Position numbers and translations under genes: made by a program
Shown: positions 1 to 10,680 of the stretch, piece after piece
Numbering within the stretch: the stretch's first letter is position 1
Layout of the letters: each line of letters opens with the position of its first letter
Assembly: GCA_032191485.1 (NCBI GenBank)
Contig: JAVDOI010000004.1
Coordinates: 21,262,943-21,326,942 of the forward strand
Source of the DNA: Leptoclinus maculatus
Lineage: Eukaryota > Chordata > Actinopteri > Perciformes > Stichaeidae
Reading direction: 5' to 3'
Length of the DNA: 64,000 nt
The notes under the pieces: model-generated
Seen by the model: the letters and a program-made list of their open reading frames with translations, nothing else
Databases searched by the model: none
What the model was told of the DNA's origin: nothing

Positions 1-143
1 GCATATACGTGCTAATTTTATATTTAAATAGTTAATATACAAATAAGTAGTCTTCTGTTGAGCTCCAGCACCTTCTACATCCCAAACCGTTCCCTTCAGT
101 GTCTTGGTTATCCAGTAGATTACATCTCCTCCTTTGTCTACAG

Positions 144-296
144 GTCAATACACCGTGATGATGGCTCACTTCTACCTGAAGAGGAAGATCGGCTACTTTG
201 TCATCCAGACCTACATGCCTTGCTTCATGACCGTCATCCTGTCGCAGGTTTCCTTTTGGCTCAACCGGGAGTCGGTGCCGGCACGTACTGTCTTTG
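144..296 (+). CDS. gabra5: gabra5 exon encoding pre-M1 and M1 (153 bp)
   Basis: Acceptor CAG ends at 143 and donor G|gtgagt starts at 297. The exon enters in phase 1 and leaves in phase 1, and is 153 bp, the conserved size of this exon in GABA-A genes. It encodes QYTVMMAHFYLKRKIGYFVI and on through M1 to PARTVF. The first residue of the window protein is a Gly split across the upstream junction. Confidence 0.93.
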
Positions 297-2939
297 GTGA
301 GTCACATTGCAAATGAAACATTTTTCACTTTACTAGTACAGTCATAAGTCTGTCTTCTGTACAGGAGGCAACCTCTGTTTCTTTAAAGTTCTTCAAAGCT
401 TCAAGTGTTAAAGCTGCATTCTCTCTAGTGTCCACCAGGGGGCGACTCCTCTGGTTGTATAGAAGTCTATGAGAAAATGACTCTACTTCTCTCTTGATTT
501 ATTACCTCAGTAAACATTGTAAACATGAGTTTATGGTCTCAATCTCTAGTTTCAAGTCTTCTTCAATACAGCATGATGACCGGGTGTTGCTGCTGCAGGA
601 TTTGTCTCTGATGCTCTGAAATGTGACCTCCTTTTACTGCGACTTAATCTGTCAGAGTGAAAACCAAAATAGTGTGTCTGGTTGGTAAAAACAAGTGACA
701 CAGTTTTCTGCTCCACCAGGTGTGACCACCGTGCTCACCATGACCACCCTCAGCATCAGTGCTCGAAACTCGCTGCCTAAAGTGGCCTACGCCACCGCCA
801 TGGACTGGTTCATCGCTGTGTGCTACGCCTTCGTCTTCTCCGCGCTCATCGAGTTCGCCACCGTCAACTACTTCACCAAGAGGAGCTGGGCCTGGGATGG
901 AAAGAAGGCGATGGAAGCCCAACAGCCCAAGGTGTGTGCTGTGTGTGAGGACCCAGAACCTGGCTGACTGGCGTTGTGGGGACCAAACTGTTAAACAGTT
1001 TATCCTGGGACTGAGACTTGGAGTCCCTAAAATGATAATGTTAAATATTGTTAAATATGTCTGTTTGTGTGAATGTTTGGCTGTCATTTTCTCATATTGT
1101 TGTGTTTTTCTATTCAGCAGTCTCAGTAATGTCCTTTTGTTGGTAATCTGAGAAAAAGGATAAACTTGCAAAGTACAGATCTATGCCTTAGTACAGATCT
1201 ATGCCTTAGTACAGATCTATGCCTTAGTACAGATCTATGCCTTAGTACAGATCTATGCCTTAGTACAGATCTATGCCTTAGTACAGATCTATGCCTTAGT
1301 ACAGATCTATGCCGTAGTACAGATCTATGCCTTAGTACAGATCTATGCCTTGTTGTTGTTGGAAGTATTTTATTTGGAGAAGAAGCTGCCACTTGTAGTC
1401 TCAATGAGGACTGTATGCTGGAATGGGAAACATGACGAATGCAAGTGTCCTCTAGTATAAAATAAAATAAAATAAAATAAAATAAAATAAAATAAAATAA
1501 AATAAAATAAAATAAAATAAAATAAAATAAAATAAAATAAAATAAAATAAAATAAAATAAAATAAAATAAAATAAAATAAAATAAAATAAAATAAAATAA
1601 AATAAAATAAAATAAAATAAAATAAAATAAAATAAAATAAAATAAAATAAAATAAAATAAAATAAAATAAAATAAAATAAAATAAAATAAAATAAAATAA
1701 AATAAAATAAAATAAAATAAAATAAAATAAAATAAAATAAAATAAAATAAAATAAAATAAAATAAAATAAAATAAAATAAAATAAAATAAAATAAAATAA
1801 AATAAAATAAAATAAAATAAAATAAAATAAAATAAAATAAAATAAAATAAAATAAAATAAAATAAAATAAAATAAAATAAAATGAAATGTTATGTTAAGT
1901 TAAGTTAAGTTAAGTTAAGTTAAGTTAAGTTAAGTTAAGTTAAATTAAATAGAAATTAAATTGAATTAAATTAAATTAAATTAAATTAAATATAGACATT
2001 TAAGTAGGATTCCACAGCCATAGTAGACAAAAGCTAAATTTATGATCATTTATGTAGAATTGGCCTATTTAGTTTAATCTCTAGACATGTAAATAGTTAG
2101 TGCAGTGATTACGTCATTTTCTTGAGCCAGCTTCACTACAGCGAGTATAAACTAAGCTTTAGAAAGAAACAACTTACAAACTCAGTCACACAGGCTTACA
2201 CAAACAACCGTGGTCACACACAGAACAGAAAATATAATATTTCTCCTGAAATTTACTGTTTTCCAGCTTGTTACATTACGAGTTAACGTCACAGCAGCTC
2301 TTAAAACACTTCTGTGGGTTCAGGCTTTTCTTTTTTTCTCGACTCTATTCATTCTCTCTTCTTTGTGGAAATGGAGGAAAGGAGTCACACATGATAACAA
2401 AGTAAGAGATGAATCGGTGGATCAATGAATTCAGAGTTCAGTTGTCCAGTGTTGTGGCACAGTGCCGGTTCATTACTGCCCAAGGACATCGATCCACACT
2501 TTCAACCTCCACTGGCCGTCTTTCATTCTTCTCTTTGTGTTGTTGTGTATGTATGTGGCTGTGTTGTTAACTACCTGTTTCATTATCTTCGATGAATGTG
2601 CAGCAGAATTGTGTGTTGGCTCAATCAATGCGTTTCTTTCTCCCACAGAAGAAGGACCCTTTGGCTCTGTCTAAAAAGCCAAACAACACCTGTTTGTCCG
2701 GTGTGAATTACACGACCAACCTCACAAAGGACGCGTCCATCTCCACCATTTCCAACAGCACGGCTGTTCTGCTCAAACCCTCTGAAACCAAGGCCCCGGA
2801 CCCCAAAAAGACTTACAACAGTGTGAGCAAGATCGACAAGATGTCCAGAATCGTGTTCCCGGTGCTGTTTGGGACCTTCAACCTGGTGTACTGGGCCACG
2901 TATCTCAATAGGGAACCAGTGATCAAAGGAGCCGTTTAA
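144..2939 (+). CDS. gabra5: GABA-A receptor alpha-5-like subunit, 3' part (three exons)
   Basis: Spliced coding sequence in exons 144-296, 720-931 and 2649-2939, giving the last ~218 residues; the extracellular domain exons lie upstream of the window. The product is a Cys-loop ligand-gated chloride channel subunit of the neuronal plasma membrane that pairs with beta and gamma subunits. Visible in order: the pre-M1 segment and M1, M2 with TTVLTMTTLSISAR, M3 with AMDWFIAVCYAFVFSALIEF, a cytoplasmic loop of ~70 residues, and M4 with FGTFNLVYWATYLNREP. Assignment to alpha5 rather than alpha1/2/3 rests on the tail NREPVIKGA, on KTYNSVSKIDKMSRIVFPVL before M4, and on WAWDGKKAMEA after M3, all as remembered for vertebrate alpha5. 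A gamma3-like gene follows in the same direction, as in the GABRA5-GABRG3 cluster. The loop is the divergent part. Alpha2 is the main alternative. Confidence 0.9.
297..719 (+). other. gabra5 intron holding one interspersed repeat copy
   Basis: A 423-bp intron between the M1 and M2-M3 exons. About half of it (364-579) is a copy of the ~470-bp interspersed repeat found at least seven more times in this window. The rest shows nothing recognisable apart from the splice sites. Confidence 0.85.
364..579 (+). repeat. ~470-bp interspersed repeat, copy A (left part)
   Basis: It carries the family landmarks CCACCAGGGGGCGACTCCTC, TTGTATAGAAGTCTATGAGA and TCTAGTTTCAAGTCTTCTTC in order, and stops after CAGCATGATG. 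The right half of the family consensus (the part with GGGCGGGGCTACAC) is missing. Similar copies lie at 16191, 21484, 24787, 32519, 41836 and 53303. Confidence 0.85.
720..931 (+). CDS. gabra5: gabra5 exon encoding M2, M3 and start of the cytoplasmic loop (212 bp)
   Basis: Acceptor CACCAG ends at 719, and the donor is AAG|gtgtgt at 932. Two bases complete a split Gly, then 70 codons run from VTTVLTMTTL to KKAMEAQQPK, leaving in phase 0. M2 carries the pore-lining TTVLTMTTL; M3 is AMDWFIAVCYAFVFSALIEF. The reading frame continues past the donor to a stop at 965, so read-through would truncate the protein before M4. Confidence 0.93.
1172..1351 (+). repeat. 18-bp minisatellite, 10 copies
   Basis: Unit AGTACAGATCTATGCCTT repeated ten times in exactly 180 bp with one visible substitution (CCGT for CCTT at ~1314). 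Each unit holds a BglII-type palindrome AGATCT. The unit is a multiple of three, so both strands stay open; these frames are not genes. Confidence 0.95.
1457..1883 (+). repeat. AAAAT pentanucleotide array, ~85 uninterrupted copies
   Basis: About 427 bp of pure (ATAAA/AAAAT)n with no interruption that I can find. It lies inside the last gabra5 intron. It passes directly into a TTAAG array and then AAATT units, so the pentamer motif changes while the 5-bp period is kept. Confidence 0.95.
1894..1990 (+). repeat. TTAAG array grading into AAATT repeats
   Basis: About ten GTTAA units (1894-1943) follow the AAAAT array, then irregular TTAAA/AAATT units to ~1990. Both keep the 5-bp period of the neighbouring array, which suggests one locus that has changed motif. 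Confidence 0.85.
2649..2939 (+). CDS. gabra5: gabra5 terminal exon: loop, M4 and stop
   Basis: Acceptor CTCCCACAG ends at 2648; 96 codons follow, then TAA at 2937-2939. It starts KKDPLALSKKPNNT, runs through an Asn/Thr/Ser-rich loop, and ends with M4 and NREPVIKGAV. The juxtamembrane block SKIDKMSRIVFPVLFGTFNL is strongly alpha-like. No obvious AATAAA lies close behind the stop, so the 3' UTR end is not placed. Confidence 0.93.
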   Translation, partial: KKDPLALSKKPNNTCLSGVNYTTNLTKDASISTISNSTAVLLKPSETKAPDPKKTYNSVSKIDKMSRIVFPVLFGTFNLVYWATYLNREPVIKGAV

Positions 2940-3025
2940 GCTCTGCGATCCCCCTGACAACCACTTCAGGATTTCATAACTGGAACGCAAACAAAATCAA
3001 CGCCACTTAGTCCTTGTATCATAGA

Positions 3026-3627
3026 ATCCCCTTTACGCCTGGCATTAAAATGCGGTTTGGGTGATCGGATTGCAATCGGATAGAGCTCGACCTCTTGAAA
3101 GTACAGGTGTGAATGCACCCAACACGCATTGAGGACGGATTGTGATCTGATCGACCACCTATTTAACCACACTGAACACGTGTGTAAACGCGACTGCGTT
3201 TTCAATCCACATACCACATTCATGTGGGCGCAAACACGTAATCTTGCAGGACTTGAACGAAGAAGCAACTGTTAGCAAGTTAGCGAGCTAAGCTACTAGC
3301 AAGAAAGTTTGTCAAGATGGATTTTCAGGACATTCATGGATGTAGTCAAGACCAGACAAAGTGTCTATTTTTATTTGGTCTGACAAAAGTATACAAGGGA
3401 AACTTCGCAATTCATATCACAACTGAGCCATTTCTAAAGAAGTGGTTCAGTAAATGGAGGAGAACATTCCTAGCTCAGTACAAACAGGAGGAGGAAGTGA
3501 CGTTCGGTTGTCTGAGCCGAACAGAGTGATTGATTGATTCCAGTTCAGTAAATGTAATCAGGTTGAATCGCATCTAGATGCAATCTGGATATGAGACACA
3601 TTTTAATGCCAGGTGTAAAGAGGTCAA
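3026..3627. mobile_element. non-autonomous inverted-repeat element (MITE-like)
   Basis: The left end CTTTACGCCTGGCATTAAAA (3031) is matched in reverse complement by TTTTAATGCCAGGTGTAAAG (3601-3620). That gives terminal inverted repeats of ~25 bp around a ~600-bp body. The hexamer ATAGAA sits just outside both ends and may be the target duplication. The body holds one short frame, 3317-3529, of unknown meaning. Confidence 0.7.
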
Positions 3628-4263
3628 TAGAAGGGTTTTTGTAGGTCATTGGATAACATTGCATGTCTGTCAGCTTCATGTTGCCTTGAGTTACGATTTT
3701 TTTCCCTTAAAGACTGTTTCATCTCATTTTAGAACTCCAGTCACTGGTTAGTTTCTGCCAAATTCTGATATTTTACAATTTTAGTGTTTGGCATTTATAT
3801 TTTCTCCTCGAGTCTCCAGTAGATGATGGTACAGTCAGGCCAAATGCTATGCAAAAACTACATTTCTTAATGTGTCAGTACTTTTAGAGCAGCTCTCACT
3901 TTGTACAGACGGGCTGGAGGCCCGGGTGTACGAGGTCGGGCACTTCGGGGACTTTGCTTCCTTGTTAAAAGCAGATGAATAGCCATGCTAAATGTGTTGC
4001 CTTCAGAGTGTGATAACTCATTATGAATGCACTGAAATCTCTTACTTTTACCAGAAGCCACATTTAACTTTCATTGACTATGTTTACACGCACAATAATA
4101 TTCCACTATTATTCTGAATATGACAATATTCTCAATTTGATATTGTTCATGTAAACATCATATTCTGTTTGGATATACTGAATTATTGTGAATTGATCAT
4201 GTTGAGAGTAAAACATGTGTGATATGTTGATATTGTTCAGGTTCCAGGATCATTCTTTGGACA

Positions 4264-4271
<8 letters not shown>

Positions 4272-4333
<62 letters not shown>
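4272..4333. repeat. (AT)n microsatellite
   Basis: About 31 uninterrupted AT dinucleotides inside the hAT-like element at 4071-5087. The YIYIYI frames over it are artefacts. Confidence 0.95.
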
Positions 4334-4334
<1 letters not shown>

Positions 4335-4576
4335 TTGTATACTTGTATACAGCTCATTCACTATCAGAGTCTCTCTCTGTGCGTTGAACACAAACCAACA
4401 AACAACAGTTAGTAGAGCTGGAGTAGAGATGATGTCCAGAAGAACAGAAGGAGAAACATCATGAAGGACTTGGAGATCAACAGGTTTCTGGATATGAACA
4501 AATATCTTTTAGAGAAGCTGTTTGAAGGAATGAAAGAGGTCCAACAAGTCCTCCACCTCTGGAACACACTGAGAGA

Positions 4577-4876
4577 ACATCTGTTAGCTCCTGATGTTCA
4601 CTTTGACATATTTAAACGTGATAAAAACATCTGTTAGCTCCTGATGTTCACTTTGACATATTTAAACGTGATAAAAACATCTGTTAGCTCCTGATGTTCA
4701 CTTTGACATATTTAAACGTGATAAAAACATCTGTTAGCTCCTGATGTTCACTTTGACATATTTAAACGTGATAAAAACATCTGTTAGCTGCTGATGTTCA
4801 CTTTGACATATTTAGACGTGATAAAAACATCTGTTAGCTCCTGATGTTCACTTTGACGTATTCTGACGTGATAAAC
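4577..4876. repeat. 50-bp tandem repeat, 6 copies, inside transposon
   Basis: Six tandem 50-bp units, each beginning ACATCTGTTAGCTCCTGATG, with starts at 4577, 4627, 4677, 4727, 4777 and 4827. The last units carry substitutions. The same array occurs inverted and also with six units at ~36700-36980, inside a second copy of the same element. Confidence 0.93.
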
Positions 4877-5703
4877 GACGCGTTAGGACGTCGACACGTC
4901 AAACACAGAAGAGAACGACGTCACCGTGAGATTCACTGAGGATGAAGATGAGACATAAATATCTGAATATGAATGGCTGTAAACAGGAATATTTGTGGAA
5001 TATTCAGTTTCATCAGCAATGTAAACACATATTGTCTTTTTCAGAATAAGGGCAAAAACATTTGGTGCTTGTAAACGTAGTCATTGAATCATGGTCTGTT
5101 TTTTGTTATTTCTTTTGCTATTTTCTCTAAATTTTGAATGGCCAGTTTTTCATGAATATAGTTTTCAAATGGGGACGAATTGTAAGCTGAAGTGATGATG
5201 GAAGCTTCTGTTTCCAGGTCACCATGTTGAGAATCCTGTTTGTACGTATGTAAGGTCGTAGTGTAAGAAACATGTATATATATGCCCTGCTTTTAGAAAG
5301 CACCACTAAGCCAGTAAGGTTAGCTTCTATGTTATATGCAGCGCAGTGTTACTCTAGTCTCGTGCTTCATTGGATGGATGTTCAGAAATGAGCAGAATAG
5401 CTTGAGCTTTAGCAATTTTGAAGAATATACAATACTTTTTTTTAGCCTTTTTTTTTTTTAGATCAGTTTGTTTCTATGAGCTTTGATGATAACATATATT
5501 CTTCATAAATCTTTGGATGCTTTGAGCAGGATCACCGGCTGTAGTTAAGAGACTGACGTGAGCTAATCAGGCTAATAAAAGAGACTAAAAGTCACGACGA
5601 TTGTTGCATTTTGACCATTATTGTTTTTAAACGGTGGTTTATTTTTAGGCAAAATCTATGAGGTCAAGTATTGAAACAAAGTTTCATTAAATGAGTCTTA
5701 TCT

Positions 5704-6165
5704 TGAAGGAATAGTCTGACATTTTGGGAAATGTTATTATTCCCTTTCTTTCCAAGATTATGATGTTCAAATTTGTACCACTCTCATGTCTGTCCAGTAA
5801 ATATGAAGCTACCGCCAGCAACCGGTTAGCTTAGCATAAAATATTTGCTTCTTAAATGAGTCTATTCAATAAATAGGAAGCCTCAGCCAGACGCCAGTTA
5901 GCTTAGCTTAGCATAAAGATGGAAACAGGTTAAGACAGTAAAGGAATACCTAAGCTTTTTTGTCACGACTTTAATTAATCTGTACAACAAAAATAAACAA
6001 CAACCATTATATTAAGGGATACTTCAACTTTTTTTTCGCTTTGTTGTAGATACTTGAATTAATCTTTACAGTACAGATGAAGCTACAACCAGAGAACAGT
6101 TAGCTTAGCATAAAGATGGAAACAGCTAGCCTGGCTTTGTCCAAAGTAAAGAAATCAGCCTTCCA
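5704..6165 (+). repeat. teleost GGAATAG-type interspersed repeat, compound
   Basis: It begins AAGGAATAGTCTGACATTTT, followed by GGTTAGCTTAGCATAAA and AACAGCTAGCCTGGCT, a recurrent sequence type in fish genomes. Three partial units are strung together (5704-5840, 5841-5990, 6005-6165). A reverse-strand copy lies at 7418-7570 and further copies at 53016-54060 and 60650-60790. Confidence 0.75.
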
Positions 6166-6894
6166 GCTCCTCTAAAGCAAACTCATGAACATGTTGCCTC
6201 TCTTTTGTTTAACGAGCCGGTGACTCCAGCATGTTGTTGCACCGCTATGTGGAGGTTTAGATACAGCTTTAGTGTGAAAGTAGAGGAGGAGTTACACTAT
6301 AATGAAAATAACTTCCTCTTTGTTTTATAAAGAGTCCGTTGAAGTTCTGTCACTAGTTAGTGCTGTTTTTCTCTTTCATTTTATCCAAATGGTGCACGCG
6401 ATGATTCTGATTATGGTCGACTTAGTCAAGTTATAACACAAGTACAAACTATAGTTACAACCAGCCCGATCTCCTAACAATGACGGTCCCAATACAACAA
6501 AACTACATCGTCAGTTACGTTTTAAGGGAACGTATTTTCTCTCGGATTACATTTGTATTTGACGTCTCACAAATACGTTTAATCAAAGTCTGCGTGGGGA
6601 GGAGCTCGAGGAGGATGGATGGGTCAAACAGGACTCAGCAGACTGGGGTTTGTGTAACGCTCTTATTTGAACTCAAAGCATCTTTTACTAAACCCAACCA
6701 AGTAGTTTTGTTGACTAAACCTAAACATAATTAAGAATGCAGTTTTAAAACGTTATAATGTTGATATTCACAAATGTAGAAATGTTGATATGAAATGTAA
6801 AGTAACCGTGGTTTTAATCTGGCGACTAAGTTGTGAATACTTTGACTTTACACTTTAAACTAGAAGGACCCTCACGGTTGTAATCTTCCACCAA

Positions 6895-7120
6895 CTAGCC
6901 AAGTTACAGTTTGTGTCCACGTCTTCACTCATTCTCATAATTCTTGAGTTATGGCCAAAAGCTTGTTTTGTGAGGTCACAGTGACTTTGACCTTTGACCT
7001 TCATAAACGCTTCATCTTTGAGTTCAGATGAACATTTGAGTCAAATGTGAAGAAATTCCTGAGATATTACGTTCAGGATAACGGACGGACAACCTGAAAA
7101 CATAACGCCTCGACTGAAAC
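6895..7120 (+). repeat. common teleost interspersed repeat (GACCTTTGACCTT type)
   Basis: It contains CACAGTGACTTTGACCTTTG, GAAGAAATTCCTGAGATATT and ACGGACGGACAACC in the order seen in a very abundant fish repeat. I see no coding potential. Confidence 0.65.
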
Positions 7121-7417
7121 ACAACGTTTCAGTTTTGAACAGATTAAACAAACAATCCGTTTTATTTATTCAGCACCTTTCAAACTAATCAAATGTGATT
7201 CTAAATGCTTTACAAATCATTGACAAGACAAAGAAAACACTAATGCACACCAAATTATGATACAAATAATAATAATAAAAAAAGGAATACTAAATAAATT
7301 GATCATGGTAAAACTGTGAAAAAATGTAAGCAAAATATAATAAGAAATATAATAAGTATAACAAAAGGGTTAGTGTTAGTTGTTTAAATAGTGAGCTTTA
7401 GAACTGCTGAAAGATAT

Positions 7418-7570
7418 CTTTCTACAGAGCCAGGCTAGCTGTTTCCCTCTGTTTCCAGTCTTTATGCTAAGCTAAGCTAATGTCTGCTGGCTGGAGCTTC
7501 ATGTTTAGTGTACAGACAGAAGAGTGATCTTCTCATCTAACTCTCAGCCAGACAGTGAATACAAGTATCC
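7418..7570 (-). repeat. GGAATAG-type interspersed repeat, partial copy
   Basis: The reverse complement of the 5704-6165 family: GAGCCAGGCTAGCTGTTTCC, then ATGCTAAGCTAAGCTAATG and CTCATCTAACTCTCAGCCAG. Confidence 0.75.
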
Positions 7571-8589
7571 ACTGGAATATTATTATGCTTATATATGATG
7601 ATGCTGCGACAGCTGCATGCACTCCCCTCACTTCATCAGAGAACGTCTCACAGGATTGAAATCTGAATGTGATCATGTGACTTCATGCCTTCTGTGTGGC
7701 CTGCCTCTATTCACACACACACATACACACCTAAACACACGCACGCACACACACACACAGTTGTATTGTATTTTAGGTGCAGGCTGCTCTTTAAATGCAA
7801 ATATCTGAAGCAATAAATAATGCTCATATAATTAATGACTTCTGTTTATGGTAATAAATGTGACTTTCATTTAGTTGATGTCTTTTTATCCAGATTTGAT
7901 CCTTTTTGGCAATAGTCTTTTTTTCTATATATTGCTGTGATTCTCTTTAGCTCCGCCCCTCCATCTCTGTAAGCACAGTGCTCTCTGACCATGATTCATT
8001 GTTCATTTATTTGTTCATTATTTAATACTTTATAAAATAATTACAGATTTAAGGGGACACAACGAGGACCTAAACTTTGCTTTCTTTCTTACTTGTTATG
8101 CGTAACTGATTCCCAATAAAGCTTCACTGACTCCATCAGTCTGATGTTATTGGTCAAAAAGCTCAAATGTTAAAAGCCTCCATGTTGATTTTTCCAGAAA
8201 GAGACGCAGCATGATGCCATAGATTGATAAATAAATGTACGGTTCATATTGAGATACATTTATGCGGTCGATGTGATAAAAGGCTGACTTAATCTTTCCT
8301 GATGGAACAACACTCTGCTCGTGCTGCCTCTCCTTTGATTGTACACATGCATCCAGATCAGGCAGCCTCTATAGTTGGTGGGCTAGTAAATCCATCTTGG
8401 GGGTCTCAACATCTGGCTCACATCTGTTTGTCAAGGATTTAGCTCCATTTAAGTTGCTTTTTCAATTCAGCTGGCCCCGTGCTCTCTTCGGCAAATTAAG
8501 CTGCCACTGATGCCACCAAATGACATCAATCAAAGCATATAGCTGGAGAAGCAGAGATGGACCGTCTTCTCTCATCCACACAGTAACAA

Positions 8590-10680
8590 TAAAACATACT
8601 CCATCAACACATACTCCAACACATACTTGATCAAAACATACTCCATGAAAACATACTCCATCAACACATACTGCATCAACACATACTCCAACACATTCTT
8701 GATCAAAACATACTCCATCAAAACATACTCCATCAACACATACTCCATCAACACATACTCCAACACATACTTGATCAAAACATACTCCATCAACACATAC
8801 TCCAACACATACTCCAACACATACTTGATCAAAACATACTCCATGAAAACATACTCCATCAACACATACTCCATGAAAACATACTCCATCAAAACATACT
8901 CCATCAACACATACTCCTTTAAAACATACTCCATCAACACATACTCCATGAAAACATACTCCATCAACACATACTCCAACACATACTTGATCAAAACATA
9001 CTCCATCAAAACATACTCCATCAACACATACTCCATCAAAACATACTCCAACACATACTTGATCAAAACATACTCCATGAAAACATACTGCATCAACACA
9101 TGCTCCATCAACACATACTCCATCAACACATACTCCAACACATACTCCAACACATACTTGATCAAAACATACTCCATGAAAACATACTCCATCAACACAT
9201 ACTCCATGAAAACATACTCCATCAAAACATACTCCATCAACACATACTCCTTTAAAACATACTCCATCAACACATACTCCATGAAAACATACTCCATCAA
9301 CACATACTCCAACACATACTTGATCAAAACATACTCCATCAAAACATACTCCATCAACACATACTCCATCAAAATATACTCCAACACATACTTGATCAAA
9401 ACATACTCCATGAAAACATACTGCATCAACACATGCTCCATCAACACATACTCCATCAACACATACTCCAACACATACTTGATCAAAACATACTCCATCA
9501 AAACATACTCCATCAAAACATACTCCATCAACACATACTCCAACACATACTTGATCAAAACATACTTGATCAAAACATACTCCATCAAAACATACTGCAT
9601 CAACACATACTCCATCAAAACATACTGCATCAACACATACTCCATCAACACATACTCCATCAACACATACTCCATCAACACATACCCCATCAACACATAC
9701 TTGATAAAAACATACTCCATCAAAACATACTCCATCAACACATACTCCATCAACATATACTCCAACACATACTTGATCAAAACATACTCCATCAACACAT
9801 ACTCCAAAACATACTTGATCAAAACATACTCCATTAAAACATATTCCATCAACACATACTTCTTAAAAAACATACTCCATCAACACATACTCCATCAACA
9901 CATACCCCATCAACACATACTGCATCAACACAGACTCCATCAACACATACTTGATCAAAACATACTCCATCAAAACATATTCCATCAACACATACTCCAT
10001 CAACACATACTCCAACACGTACTTGATCAAAACATACTCCATCAACACATACCCCATCAACACATACTCCAAAACATACTTGATCAAAACATACTCCATC
10101 AACACATACTCCAAAACATACTTGATCAAAACATACTCCATTAAAACATATTCCATCAACACATACTTCTTAAAAAAATACTCCATCAACACATACTCCA
10201 TCAAAACATACTGCATCAACACATACTCCATCAACACATACTCCATCAACACATACCCCATCAACACATACTCCAACACATACTTGATCAAAACATACTC
10301 CATCAACACATACTCCAAAACATACTTGATCAAAACATACTCCATTAAAACATATTCCATCAACACATACTTCTTAAAAAAATACTCCATCAACACATAC
10401 TCCATCAACACATACCCCATCAACACATACTGCATCAACACATACTCCATCAACACATACTCCAACACATACTTGATCAAAACATACTCCATCAAAACAT
10501 ACTCCATCAACACATACTCCAACACATACTTGATCAAAACATACTCCATCAACACATACTCCAAAACATACTTGATCAAAACATACTCCATTAAAACATA
10601 TTCCATCAACACATACTTCCTAAAAAAATACTCCATCAACACATACTCCATCAAAACATACTCCATACAAATATATTTCA
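8590..10680. repeat. 15-bp satellite array, ~2.1 kb
   Basis: About 140 units of a 15-bp motif, mainly CATCAACACATACTC and CATCAAAACATACTC, with shorter CAACACATACTTGAT-type variants. There is higher-order structure: a block starting at 8821 recurs at 9154, a 333-bp period, and the right half (after ~9860) has a second repeated block marked by CTTCTTAAAAAA. The unit is a multiple of three and lacks stops, so frames of over 400 codons exist on both strands. They encode only (N/K)TYSI-type repeats and are not credible genes. Confidence 0.95.

Larger units (their letters stand above)
932..2648 (+). other. last gabra5 intron, rich in tandem repeats
   Basis: A 1.7-kb intron. It holds an 18-bp minisatellite (1172-1351), an AAAAT array (1457-1883), a TTAAG array (1894-1943) and degenerate AAATT repeats to ~1990. 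From 1990 to 2648 I see only unremarkable AT-rich sequence. The short open frames there have no recognisable domain. Confidence 0.8.
4071..5087. mobile_element. hAT-like non-autonomous transposon with internal tandem array
   Basis: Terminal inverted repeats CTATGTTTACACGCA (from 4078) and TGCTTGTAAACGTAG (to 5080) lie inside an exact 7-bp direct repeat TCATTGA (4071-4077 and 5081-5087), a likely target-site duplication. The body holds an (AT)n tract (4272-4333) and six copies of a 50-bp unit (4577-4876). No transposase frame is present. Relatives lie at 33870-34135, 36440-36977 and a terminal fragment at 40424-40466. The superfamily is inferred from the duplication length only. Confidence 0.72.

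Noticed and set aside
932..967. Read-through of the gabra5 M2-M3 exon to the stop at 965
   Set aside because: A canonical donor at 932 and a correct downstream exon with M4 make this intron sequence.
8572..10144. Open frames of 433-505 codons encoding (N/K)TYSI or YVLMEYVL repeats
   Set aside because: They are translations of a 15-bp satellite that lacks stops; both strands are open at once and there is no non-repeat domain.
8590..10680. CRISPR-like regular repetition
   Set aside because: There are no unique spacers between units; this is a contiguous tandem satellite in a vertebrate genome. The other arrays were rejected for the same reason.
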